A stretch of DNA of 64,000 nucleotides from Letharia columbiana (Eukaryota > Ascomycota > Lecanoromycetes > Lecanorales > Parmeliaceae), in the NCBI RefSeq assembly GCF_014066305.1, contig NW_023501038.1, positions 1,343,001 through 1,407,000 on the forward strand, in the 5' to 3' direction. Position 1 is the first letter of the stretch. Every line of letters starts with the position of its first letter. Made by a program: the position numbers and the translations under genes. This document shows positions 21,518 through 35,000 of this stretch, in pieces. The notes beneath the pieces are model-generated. The model saw nothing but the letters and a program-made list of their open reading frames with translations, was not told the DNA's origin and made no database searches.

Positions 21518-21583
21518 ATACCTGGGTATGCAGTTACTGCTATAATGAGACCTATCATTAGATGTGGTAGTCTTAATGATGTC

Positions 21584-21626
21584 TAAAAAAAAAGGAAATT
21601 TTTTTATAAAAAAAACCCCCCTATAC

Positions 21627-21667
<41 letters not shown>

Positions 21668-21669
21668 TT

Positions 21670-21711
<42 letters not shown>

Positions 21712-21717
21712 ATAAAA

Positions 21718-21752
<35 letters not shown>

Positions 21753-21822
21753 TTTATAAAAAAAAAAAAAAAAAAATAAAAATAAAAAAAAAATATTTAA
21801 AATAAAAAAAAAAAAAAAAAAA
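21584..21822. repeat. A-run boundary tract
   Basis: About 240 bp consist almost wholly of A runs up to some 35 long, broken by short T runs and one CCCCCC stretch. It marks the junction between the gene island and the RIP-saturated block. Such a tract may be a real low-complexity boundary or an assembly or consensus artefact; the sequence alone cannot decide. Confidence 0.75.
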
Positions 21823-23309
21823 TTCTATTAATTAATATTAGTATCTTATCTTTTCATCTAGTCTTCTAGATTTAATTCTAGGTGATTTATATTTATTAGA
21901 CGTTATAGTATATTATATTCCTTATTCTTTATTATTAAATTAGCTGGATTCTTATCTTCTCTAATCTATAGAATCTCGATAATCTTTCGTTATTCGTATA
22001 ACTATTTTAGATATAGAATATCTATTATTAATCTTTTCTCTTATATTATCCCTAGCTTAATAAGATATTTATATAAAGATTTCGAGTCTATATATATAGA
22101 AAGAGATATCTTTCTCTAAGAAGTATTAGAGAAGATTTAATTTAGAGTAAACTTTATAATAATTATAACGTCGAATCTTAGAGATAATATATAAAGTTTA
22201 AAGGCTAATACGCTTCTAGTAACTCGACGATATTTAATTAATTATTAATAAATAATATTAATCTTATTTTAAGCGTTAGCTAAGACTATTATATAGTCGA
22301 TTTAAAAAGAGAAATCTTTATTATTAGCGAATAATAAATTCGTAAAAGCTATAATTCTTAGAGACGTTATATCTAACTTAATAAATATAAGATTTCTTTC
22401 TTTTATTTATTATAAAAGATAATAATTTAGATATTAAATATTATTATAAATAAAATTCGTAATTTAAATAGTATATAATAAGGTAAATATAGTTTATAGC
22501 TACGATATCGTTATAATATATACTTCTTAAGCTCTCTAGATAATATATTATTCTTTTATAAATAACTTTAAAAATAATTAAATCTTCTTTATCTACTTAT
22601 ATTAATTAAGTTTTATATTATCTTCGAGAGTAATAATAAATCTATTAAATTTAAGAGATTATTTTAAAATAAGTTTTTTATATAATTTAGTTATTAATCT
22701 AGCGATATATAATTTTTATATTAGTCGAAAAGATATAATATAATATAAAATATTAATCTATTATATTATACTCTAATATAATATAGATTATTAAAATTTA
22801 TATTATTTTATATCTAATATAATATAGGATTTTAGCGGGATATTCCACGATATAGTATATCTATAATATTATATTATGAAATAATATATATATAAAATAT
22901 TTTAATTAAGATTTCTATATTTAGAAGTAGCTATTCTAATTATTATTCTAATTAATAATTACGCTAAATTAATAAGATATAGAATTAAATACGATTATAT
23001 TTTATTACTCTATATATATAAAAGAAAGCGAGCTATATCTACTAATAATAAGAAAAGCTTATCTTTTCTTAATATTAGCTATATGAAATTCGTCGATACT
23101 TTATAATTAAAGCCGTTAACGATAATTTTATATATCTATTATATATTTTCGATATCGCTATTTAATATAAAATTATACGTATTATAATTATAGTTTTTCT
23201 ACTAAATCGCCGGCTTAGAAAAGTTAATATATTTCTTAATATCCTCTCGAAAGTATCGTAGTTTAATGTGATAAGCTATATTTCTTTAAGCTATCTTCTC
23301 GCGATATAT

Positions 23310-24440
23310 AAAAAAAAGATTAGATATAGAAAGTATATAAAAGTATATTTAATAATTCTAGAACGAATTAGTATTACTTATAATAATAATTAGAATTAAG
23401 AATTAGATATACTCGAATAAGAGATAATTTTACGTTACTCGTATAATAGCGATAGTAATAGCTAAGATTAGAATATCGATTTAGATAATATAGCTTTTAT
23501 AGTAAACTTTTTATTAGTATATATAATAGAATAAGGTAGAGCTAAACTAGAAAACCTTGAATTTGTATGTGTAGCCAATTATCAATTTAGGGTTACTACG
23601 CTCTTCGATTAGACTCGCTAAGTCATCGCGGGTAAATAAATTAGCGTCCGCAATCATCAAAATCTCGCCCTCCCGCGCCTCCCTTATTAAATTATAGGTG
23701 TACGTTATTCACAATAGTAATAACTTTTTTATTTTCTATTAAAATTTTGAATTTTTTTTTTTTAAATTTTGAAACGCTATTTGCGCTTTTCGAATTTTTA
23801 AGAATTTTAAAAATTGGTCTTATAATCATTAAAGCGCAAGGAATTCAAATATCGCTCACCAAAGTTCGCTCACCAAAGATCGCTCACCTATTTACTCGAT
23901 AGCCCATCAGGCTCTAATTAAAAAAATGACTATAAATTTAATTCATAGACCTTTACTCGTTACTATATATTAGATTAATTATATACGAGTAAAGATTTAT
24001 AATTTTATCTTCTAGATATAATTATATTTAATATTTTAAGATTTTTATAATAACTCGATATTTATTAGCTAGCTTGTTAATATTATTATATTTAAGCTAT
24101 AATAGCGCTTATTATTAAATTCTATATTATACTCTTAAGTAGTTTAAAAGATAAAATCTACTTAATTATTAGCGCGTATAGTAAAATTATTCTTAATACT
24201 TATATCTTATTTAATTTCGATATTATTTATTTCTTCTTAATTTAAATTTTTATCTTTATTTATATATATAATAGTTCGCGCGATAAGCGAAACTCTAGAC
24301 TTCTTCGTAATTACGCTCGCGTGCTTTTTTTATATAATACTATTAAAATATAAATTTATTAGAATAATAATTAAAATTAGAAATTACTTATTATTTATCT
24401 ATTATATTTTATTTAATCTATTTAAGAGTTTATTTCTATT
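23310..24440. repeat. Left copy of an LTR-like direct repeat, split by a 0.45-kb insertion
   Basis: About 685 bp of this segment (without the insertion at 23517-23961) match 26300-26972 in the same orientation. Shared landmarks include AGAAAGTATATAAAAGTATA, TTATAATTTTATCTTCTA and TTAATTATTAGCGCGTATA. Differences are mainly C/T and G/A. A size near 670 bp and a spacing of about 1.9 kb suggest LTRs of a short non-autonomous element, but termini and target duplication were not established. Confidence 0.6.
23517..23961. repeat. 0.45-kb inserted element, less RIP-mutated than its surroundings
   Basis: Comparison with 26300-26972 shows that this segment interrupts the repeat between TTTTTATTA and CTATATATT; a TTA or TA duplication flanks it. 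It keeps CA and TG dinucleotides (for example GAATTTGTATGTGTAGCCA) and holds three tandem TTCGCTCACCAAAG-type motifs near 23863-23890. It encodes nothing obvious. Candidates are a solo LTR or a MITE-like non-autonomous element. Confidence 0.65.
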
Positions 24441-26299
24441 ATAACGACGATATATTAATATATTTAACTTTACGCTTTTTAATAATTATAATATAATTAA
24501 TAATTAAGATATTAACTTTCTTTACTTTTTTAATTAGTTTCTTCTTAGACGTAAATATATTTATTCGCTATCGCGATCTCTTAATATTTTTATTTTAATT
24601 AAGTTTATTCTTCGCTTTTTATTTTAATTAAGAGCTTAATCGCCGCTTAATTAACTTATATTAAGACTCTTTAATATTATTATTATTATTAATATTTAAT
24701 ATTTATTATAATAAATTATTAGACTTAGTTTCTTCTACTTTAATTATTATAAAAAGATAAATTAATAGATATATATAAAAGAATTAAAGGGCTTATATAA
24801 ATATCTACGAATATTAAGCTATTCTTAATTTTAATTAAAGCTCGTTTTATTAAAAAGTACGTTAATTCTAGTAAGTATCGATATTAGAAATAAAGAGGAT
24901 ATATACTATACGTTATTATAAGTGTATTATTATAAAGTCTAATTTAAAAAATAATTATTTCTATAAAGATAGTAAGACTTAAAAATAAGAAAGTAAGAAT
25001 AAAATATATAAAAATTTTAATAAGTTATAGTAGTTTAATATTAGCTAAATTAGATAAAAATAGTTACTTATTAGCTCGCTCTTTTAAATCTTTTATCTTT
25101 TAATTTATATAAATTATAATAATAACTATAATTATTATAAAAGTAGCTAAGATTATATTAGATAATAATACTTAATAAGCGTAATTCGCTTAAACTTAAA
25201 TTTTTAAAATTAAAGAGAAAGCGTTTTATTAATATTTAATTTAAGTTAAATAATTTAAAGTAATCTAAAAATTTAATACGCGCGATAGATATCTAAGCTT
25301 TTCTTTCCCTTTTCTTCTCTTTTAAAACTTTCTTTTTTATATTAACTCTTCTTATTATAAAATTATCTTTTTTATATATTAAACTTCTATTTAAGTAACT
25401 TAATATTATTATAATAATATTAAAAGTATAATATAATTATTAAATTATATATTTATTTTTTATTTTTTAATAATTTTAAGTTAATATATAGATAGATTAC
25501 GCGAAGAGCTTAATTTATATATACTTAATTTATTATTAATAGCTCTTCGAAAAAGTTAATATTATTCTAGAGTATTAGATATAGCGTTAAAGTAAAAAGT
25601 TTATTAAATATTATTATCGCTTTAATCGCTATCGCTATTACTTTAATAAATATTACCTCTATTTTAATAGTATTAAAATATTAATAGAAACTAGATAATA
25701 TATTTTTTTAATTATTATTATATTTATTATATATAATTAACGCGAGTTATAATTTAAGCTTTACGCGAGATTTATCGCTATTAAAAGTTAATTAATTTTA
25801 TAATCTTAAAGCTTCTCTTTTAGCGCTTAATTCGTTAAATTATATTTAATTAGAATTTATTAAAGCGCTATTATATTTAAAGATTCGCTTTTAAAGTATT
25901 ATATAAAGTAATAAAAGTCTTTTTAGTTTATTAGTTTAAGAGTAAGTCTTTTATTATTACGCTTTATAGTTAGCTTTAATAATCTTTATTTAAATAAATA
26001 CTTATTTTTATATAATATATAGAAAGCGAATTATATTATAGAAAAAGAATTTAAATCTCGCGATTATTTTAATTAAGTTATTTAAATTAAAGATAAGAGT
26101 ATATTTATCTTTATATAATTTAGTTATTAAATTAATTAATTATTATAAATATAACTATAAGATATAATTATATATTATTAATTATTCTAATAATTATAAA
26201 AAGTATAAAAGAAATAAAATTATATAATTAAGTACTTATAAACTTTTCTCTTTTAAGTATTTATTTTAATTTAGAGTTTAATCGCTATTTAATTAAAAA

Positions 26300-26972
26300 A
26301 AGAGTAAAATATAGAAAGTATATAAAAGTATATTTAATAATTCTAGAATAAATTAACGATATCTATAATAATAATTAGAATTAAGAATTAGATATATTTA
26401 AATAAGAGATAATTTTATATTATTTATATAATAGTAAGAGTAATAATTAAGATTAAAATATTAATCTAGATAGCGTAGCTTTTATAATAAATTTTTTATT
26501 ACTATATATTAAATTAATTATATATTAATAAAGATTTATAATTTTATCTTCTAAGCGTAATCGCGTTTAATATTTTAAGATTTTTATAATAATTCGATAC
26601 TTATTAATTAATATATTAATATTATTATATTTAAGCTATAATAAAGCTTATTATTAAATTTTATATCGCGCTTTTAAGTAACTTAAAAGATAAAGTCTAC
26701 TTAATTATTAGCGCGTATAATAGAATTATTTTTAATATTTATATTTTATTTAATTTTAATATTATTTATATTCTTATAATCTAAGCTCTTATCTTTATTT
26801 ATATATATAATAATTTACGCGAAAAGTAAAACTCTAGACTTTCTTTAAATTACGCTCGCGTATTTTTTTTATATAATATTATTAAAATATAAATTTACTT
26901 ATTAGAATAATAATTAGACTTAAAAGCTACTTATTATTTATTTATTATATTTTATCTAATCTACTTAAGAGC
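26300..26972. repeat. Right copy of the LTR-like direct repeat
   Basis: This uninterrupted copy of the left repeat at 23310-24440 shows the pre-insertion state of the site occupied by the 0.45-kb element there. It is fully RIP-mutated. Confidence 0.6.
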
Positions 26973-29900
26973 TTATTTTTATTTTCTTATTAAGTCTATT
27001 AATTAGATTAAAGTTTATATTTTATTTTTATATAAATATCTAGTTATATATTAAATAATATTTTATTATTTAAGACTTTTAAATATAATCTAGCTAAGAA
27101 AAGAATCTATTATATAAAAAATTATAAATTATAATATATATTTTTATAGCGATAGAGAATTCTAATTATCTTTATAATTATTATTATTTAAAAATAATTA
27201 TAATAATAAAAAATACTCGTATTTTTATTTTTAATTTAGAATTAGAATTATATAACTAGCTTATTAAGATTTTAGATTTAGATAATTTATATTCTTATAA
27301 AAACGCTTAGATCGCTTAAGTATATTAGCGATATTTTTATATATTAATTTAATATTAATAAGCTTAAAAGTCTCTTATATCTCTTCGCTCGTCTTATTAG
27401 ATATAAATCTATATCTTATTATATTATAATTCTTAAATTATTATCTAATCAATTCTAATAGCGATATTTATTCTTTTTTATTCTTAAATATTTATATTAT
27501 ATAGTTTTTAAAAATTACGTATTTTATTTTAGTAAAAAATATATATAAGAGAAAAAGATAGTAAACTTTCTTAGACTTTATAATCTAAGATTTCTTATAA
27601 ATAAGTTTAATATAAGTAAGATTAGTATATAAATAACGAGTCTATTTAAATATAGATTAGAATATTAAAATTAAAATTAATATAAAGAAAAATTTATATT
27701 AATAAATATTATTTTAGCGATTTTTTTTTAAGAAATTTTTTATAAATTATATAAGACTTCTACGTAATAAAAATAAATATTTTTTTAAGAGTTTATTATA
27801 TCTTCGAAAATTTCTAGATATTTAATCTTTTTTCTAATAGATTTAATTATAGTTTACTATATTTATTATTATAATAAGAAGATATTAATAAATATTTAAT
27901 CTTTTATACTTATATCTTATCTATTAATATTATTTAAAAATTTATATTCTCTAAAATAAGTTAAAGATTTTCGAATTACTTAATCTTTTAATTAATAATA
28001 TTTAATTATATATTAATAATTATATCTTCGTTTTCTTTCTTTATATCGAATTACTTATCGCGCTTTATATTAATATTCTTAGTAAAATCTAGAATTAAAA
28101 TTATATCTAACGAATTTAATTATTTATAAAATTTATTATCTTTAATATAATATATAAAATATTATATATAAATACTAGCTATAATATTAGAAAGATATTA
28201 GAATAATTATAATAATAATTAGAATTTATAATAAGTATATCGATTATATATAATATATTTAATAATTCTCTTTTTTATTTTCTTCTTTTTCTTAGAAGTA
28301 GCTTTTTAATATTTTAAGAAAATTAAGAGTCTTTTTTTAGTTATTTATTTCGCTATTATATTTATATTATTTTATTTTCTTAAAGTTATTCTTAATAATT
28401 TATATATATTTAGATTTATTAAATACTAGCGCGACTTTACTATATTCTTATTTCTAGAATATTTATTTATTATTTTTTATATCTTACTATTATTTAAGTT
28501 TTTAAGATATTTTTATTTCTTTAGAGATAATATAATAAAGCGAATTAAAGCTATTATCTTTATTAATAGTATTAGCTTTTATAATATTAAAAGATAATAA
28601 AAAATACGTAAATTTATTTATTTAATTAAATTTTTATTTAAGATAATTATAATAATAATTTTCGTATAAAAAGCTTATTATAAGATATTAAAGAATATAT
28701 TATAAAAAGTATATTAGTATTATAATAGAAATAATAAGAAAATTTAAGTAGAATTATATTACTATAGAAGATAATATAATTAAAAAAAATATTAGAAAAG
28801 ATTAGAATATAAGAAAATATAAGAACGCGCTAATTAAAAAATAGATTAATTTATTAACGCGTTTTCGTATTTTTTCGAATTCTTATTTATAAAGAAATTT
28901 AATACTAATTTTTAATATTATAAAGTTAAATTTTAATTAAATTTTTTTAAATTTAATAATCTAATTAAAGTCTTTAAGAATTATTATTAATAATAAATTT
29001 TTCTTAGCTTTTATATAATAATAGACGTCTATTTTAAGCTTCTAAGAATCTAGATCTAAGAATTTTATAAAATAAATTTATTTTTTTTTAAATTTTATTT
29101 TACGCGTTCGATTTATTATACGTATTTTCTCTTTTAAAAAATAATTAAAAAGATAATTAGAATATTAATTAAATTGCTTACTTTTAAAATACTATTTATT
29201 TTATATTTATATTTAAAAAGATATAATAATAAATATAGAATTAATAAACTCTTAACTAGCTATCTAATTTTTTAATAATAAAGAAATATTAAGTTAATTA
29301 GAAAATTCTAAAAATAATAAATTAGAAAGTTCTTAAAGTAATTAATTAGAAAGTTCTAGAGATATTTAACTAGAAAGTTCTAGAAGTAATTAATTATAAA
29401 GTTTTAAAAGTAATTAAATAGTAGATTTAAAGAGTAATTTATTAATAAATCTAATTATATTAGAAAAAGAAGAGATAGACTTTATTATAAAAGAAGCTCG
29501 AGATTAGAAACTTCTAATATATAATAAAGATAATAACGTTATAATCTAGCGGTAAGTTTTATAATAAATCTATATAAGTTTATTAATTTTAATATATAAG
29601 TAATTAATACGATTAGAAGAAGAAGAGATAATTTTTATAATTCTAATTATTATAATAAGAGAGAATTTAGATATAATCTTCTCTTTTCTAATTATTATTA
29701 TAATTATCTAACTTTTTAAATTAAATAGATTTATAAATACGTTATTAATAAGAATAAAGAGTTAATATATATATTCGATAATAATATATTCGACGATAAT
29801 AACGTAACTTTATTTTAAGATTAAACTATCTTTTAAACTCGAGATATTATTTATAAGAGTAGAAATTTTAGTAATATCTAAAGTAAAAATATAAAAATCG

Positions 29901-30739
29901 TAATAGCTAAAGAATATTTATTTATAAAAAAATTATTAAAAAAGAATAAATATAATAAGAAATTTAGAAAGAGGAGATTTAATATACTTCTCGCGACGAT
30001 TATAATAAATAAAATAATATCTTAAGTATTATTAGTAGTAATAAAAGTAGCTAGAAAGTCGAGTAATAAGATTTTTAGAAAATCTATTATAAGTAAAAAG
30101 AGTATAAGTAAGAGAAAAATCGTAATTAAATATATATTTAAAGTAAGAAAAATATAAAGATATTATCTAAATAGTAAATTTAGCTTTATATATACTTCTA
30201 ATTATCTTTCTAATTATAATTTATTAATTATTACTCTTCGCGAAATTAAATACTTTTAAAAATCGATTATACTATTAATTTTAAAAGCTTTATTTTAAAA
30301 ATTTATTTAAGAAATTTCATTAAGTATAATAGATAAATTTGAAAATAATATTAAGTATCGTTAATAAAGTTTTATTATTAAGATAATATAGAAGACGATA
30401 GAAGCTTTTCTATCTAATAATTTTTTAAGTAAGACTTTTTATTATTTTTATACGAAATTCGCTAATAATAGAATATAGATATTTAATTATTAGTAATTTA
30501 TAATAAACGCGTAATATTATAGATTAAAAATATACTACTTTTATATAGACTTCTAAAATTATATAATATTAAATTATATATAAATATAAAGATAAATTAA
30601 AAGTTTATAGTTTAGTTTAGATAGACTATTAAATTACTATAAATAATAAAATAAAAAACTTTATAATTAAATTATCGATTTTTTTAATTTATAATATAAT
30701 TCTTAATTATAATATTATTTATAAAATTATATTCTACTT

Positions 30740-31560
30740 TAAATTCTAATTATCTTTAAAATTAATATTATATAATATATTTAATTTATAATTTAAAAGA
30801 TTTATATTATACTAAAGAATTAATATTTTTTATTATTATAAAATTATTTATATTATAATTATAGTTTTAATATAAATATATATTATATTTTCTTATCTAA
30901 TTATTAATAATTATATATTTTTATAAATTCTTATTATTATTTTAAAAAATAAAAGATTTTATTAAAGTTTATATATATTTAATTATTATATTAATTCTTA
31001 ACTTAGAATTCTAATTATCTTTATAATTAATATTATATAAAATTATTAATTTATAATTATAAAAAATTATATTATATTAAAAAATTAAAATAAGTTATTA
31101 TTATAAAATTATTTATATTATAATAATAGTTTTAATAAAGAAGTATATTTATTATACTTATTTATTTAATTAATAAATACTATATTTATATAATAGATTC
31201 TTATTATTATCTTAGAAAATAAAAGATTTTAATTAAAATCTATAAGATATTTATTTATTATATTAATCTTAGATTCGTATTCGACTTAGAATTCTAATTA
31301 TCTTTATAATTAATACTATATAAAGTATTTAATTTATACTTTTAGAAAATTATATTATATTAAAAATTATATTCTATTAAATTATAAAAAAAAATTATTA
31401 TTATAAAATTATAAGTATTATAAGTATAGTTTAAATATCTTATTTTCTTATTTAATTAATAAGTATTATATTTAATAATAGATTTCTATTATTATCTTAA
31501 AAAATAAAAGATTCTATTAAAATCTATAAGATATTATATTTTTTATAAGTAAAGGCTTAT
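30740..31560. repeat. Three tandem units of about 275 bp
   Basis: The landmark AATTCTAATTATCTTTA recurs at about 30742, 31017 and 31290, and AATAAAAGATT recurs near the end of each unit. The units align over most of their length with A/T-type substitutions and a few indels. Confidence 0.6.
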
Positions 31561-32012
31561 AAATTAAATTTATAATTATTTTTTTAATTAAAACTATTAA
31601 GTAAATAGATAAATAATTTTTAATAAGCGAACTTTAATAAGCGGGCTATTCGGCTGTCGAGCGAACTTTAATAAGCGATATTTAAATTTCTTACGCTTTA
31701 ATAATTATTAGACTAAATTTAGAAATTCTTTTTTTATCTAAAAATTCTTATTTCGTTTTATAATTTTAAAAAAAATCTTCAAATTTTAATAGAAAATAAA
31801 AAAGTTATTCTAAAATTAAATAATATATATTTATTTTTTAATTAGAGCTATTTAGCTATATATTTTTTATAATTATAAATATTAATTTATTTATTTATAA
31901 TAATTTAGTTAATTTAATTAAAGAGCGTAGTAACTCTAAATTTATAATTAATTATATATATAAATTTAAGATTTTTAAGCTTAGCTTTATTTTATTCTAT
32001 TATATATATTAA
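31547..32012. repeat. Inverted, RIP-saturated copy of the 0.45-kb element
   Basis: Its sequence matches the reverse complement of 23517-23961 almost throughout, for example AGTAAAGG at one end, GCGAACTTTAATAAGCGATA for GCGAACTTTGGTGAGCGATA, and AGAGCGTAGTAACTC for AGAGCGTAGTAACCC. Differences are mostly CA to TA and TG to TA, the RIP signature. Confidence 0.65.
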
Positions 32013-35000
32013 TAGAATTAATTACTAATTACTAACTAATTTATTAGTATATAATAAAGCTCATGAACTTTTCTTTAGATTTAAATTTAAATTCTTCTTT
32101 AAATTTTTATTTTATTCTTCTTTATCTAAAAATTTTATAATTTTATATTATTAATTATTATCTTAAGTTTTATATAAACGCTACGAATTAAAATTAGAAT
32201 TATAAGTTTTTTATATACTACTTCTTTCTTTTTTTCTTTTTTTTTTTTTTATAATATTATAATAATTAGAAAGATAATTAGAAAGATACTTAGAAGTTAT
32301 ATTTTATTTTCTTCTCGTAATATATCTTTTAAATACTATCGTTTATAGATCTAATAAATATATATATTATAAAACTAACGTAATAGTAATTTTATATAGC
32401 GAGAAGATAAATAATAATAGAATTATAAATAATCTATTATTAAAAATAAAAGATAAAATTCTTTATTATTATAAAGTGAAATTAAATTTATAATTCTAAT
32501 TATATATATAGAAGTAAATAATATAGATAATCTTTAGCGAATATTTTATAATAATAATCTTTTAATAGAATTCTTCTTATTTCTATCGCTATTAAGATTT
32601 TATAATTATTTAATTAATATTAAAAATTATAAGCGTAAAGCGATAGAAGAGCTTTTATAGAATTCTTATATTATTAAATTTTATCGATATATAATAGCTC
32701 TCGAAGTATATAATTTATTTAGAGTTTATTTATAAAAGTTATTTATTATTAATTTTAATATAATATTAATCGCGAGAGATAAAATTAAAAATATAGATAG
32801 ATTTAAAAGTATAAATTTAGAGAAGTAGAAAAAGATATTATAAGAGATTAAAGATATATATTTTTATAAATAATAAGATTAATTATATTATAGTATTATT
32901 AGATATTAATATATATAATTTTTTTATTTAGTATTTTAAAGGAAAAGTATACGTCTATATTAGTTATATAATTAAGTCTAAATAATTAAAAATAGAAAAG
33001 CGCTATTAATAACGATAAGAGTATAATCTTATAATAAAAAGATTTAATAGAGAAGGAAATATTAAATAATTTTATTTATCTTATAATTTTAAAATAAATA
33101 GAAAAAGAGAAAGAATAAGAGATAAGTATATTATTAGATAATAACTCGAAGTTATTAATTAGATTATTTAATATAATCGAGTAATCTTATAAATAAAAAT
33201 TACTTTTTATCTTTATAATAATTTAAAAGTTTTAATAAAGGGCTTATTAGTCTCTATAAGCGAAAATAATATATATTAACTTTTATAACTATGAATCTTA
33301 TTATATAATTAAAAAATATAAATATAGAGATTTTACGATATAGAATTATTCTTTTAAAATTAATTATAAGATATATTATTATTATTTCTCGCGTATATAA
33401 AATTATTAACTTATAATTTTTAGATTAAAAAAATATATAATTATATATAAACGAATTCTATAGTAAATACTCTTTTTATTTATTACTCTCTCTTTAATAA
33501 AAGTATACTAAAAATTATCTAGATTAATTAATTAAAATTCGATCTATTATCTTTATATATTTATTTTAATAAGATCGAGCGCGTAATATAGAGGAATTTA
33601 ATAGTATAATAATTTAATATAAATAATAATAATTTTCTAGATTTATTAGACTCGACTAAATAATAGTTAAAGAATTACGATTATACGCTAAATAAATAAA
33701 AGTTAGATAAAAATAATAATAAGATAGAAAAGACTTTTAGAATAATAGTTAATAACTATAATAATAAGATTTCGAATTACTTTTTATTTTTATTATTAAG
33801 ATATAAATACTTAAATATAAGAGCTTAAAAAAAGAGATTATAATAGATTTCGCTATTTATTAATTAGAAAGATATTTAGAATTCTATATTATAAATTCTT
33901 TTCTCTTATCTCGAACGCTAATTCTTAGAGTTTATAATTTTTTTTAAGATAATTAAGAGGTAGTAGACTTATTAATATATTATCTAATAGCTCTTTATTA
34001 TCGATATCTTAATTCTTTATAAAAATTATTTCTTATACTTAATAATAGTAAAGCGATAATTTTATACTCTTAAGTTTTTAATTATTTACGCTATTTATCT
34101 TATAAGCCCCTTTAATATTTCTATTAAGAGTTATAATCGATTTTAAAATATAGTTCTTTTCGACTATAATATCTTTTTTACGCGGCGAGTACTTTCTATT
34201 TATAGATATATCTAGAAATAGATAGTACTTCTCGATTAAGGTTTATATCTTAAATATTTATATTTATTAAATATACGTCTTATTCTCTTTAAATCTTTCT
34301 TCTTATTAGCTTTAATATTTCTATTAAATTTACTTTTATTTTTCTTTTTTAACTTTTTAGCTTTTTCTTCTTCGATCTTATAAATAACGTCTTAAACTTT
34401 CGCTATTATATTAAATTCTTACTTTTAATTTAATTTATACTAAGTTTATTTACGATTATTATTTAACTTATAATACTTTAAGATTTAAGAATTCGAGATC
34501 TTATTTTATACTCTCGATATATATATATAATTAATATTATCGCTTAAGACTCTTTCTTAAAATAATTATTATTACGTTTTAAGTATTTCTATATTTACTT
34601 ATATCTAATATTTCTCTTTTATCTTATACGCGTAATAGATATAATCGATTCTATAATCTAGATCTTAAATCTTAGACTTCGCGTAGAGCTAAAATAATAC
34701 TTTATAGTAATTAAGTATAAATTTCTAATTTCTAACGTTTAGTTAGATTTTAAGCGTACTTTTATAGATTAAAAAGAAATATTTATCGATCGAGTCTTTA
34801 ATTAAATCGATATTTTTATTTTATTAAATATCTTTATAGATAAAGCTATCGACGATATAAGAATATAAAAATAATAGAGATTTTATACTCTCGTAAATTA
34901 TCTTAATAAGCTTTCGTAAGAAAAATTTATATTTATAAATTATTTAAATTCTTATTTAGTCTATAAGCGCGTTTTATAATTCGACTATATTCTATTTATA

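Noticed and set aside
2691..21583. Search for tRNA and rRNA genes in the gene island
   Set aside because: No segment with convincing A and B boxes and a cloverleaf, and no rRNA-like sequence, was found by eye; a dedicated scan could still find one.
23517..32012. Inverted 0.45-kb copies as terminal inverted repeats of one 8.5-kb DNA transposon
   Set aside because: The left copy clearly interrupts another repeat (empty site at 26300-26972) and the two copies differ strongly in RIP load, so they are more likely independent insertions.
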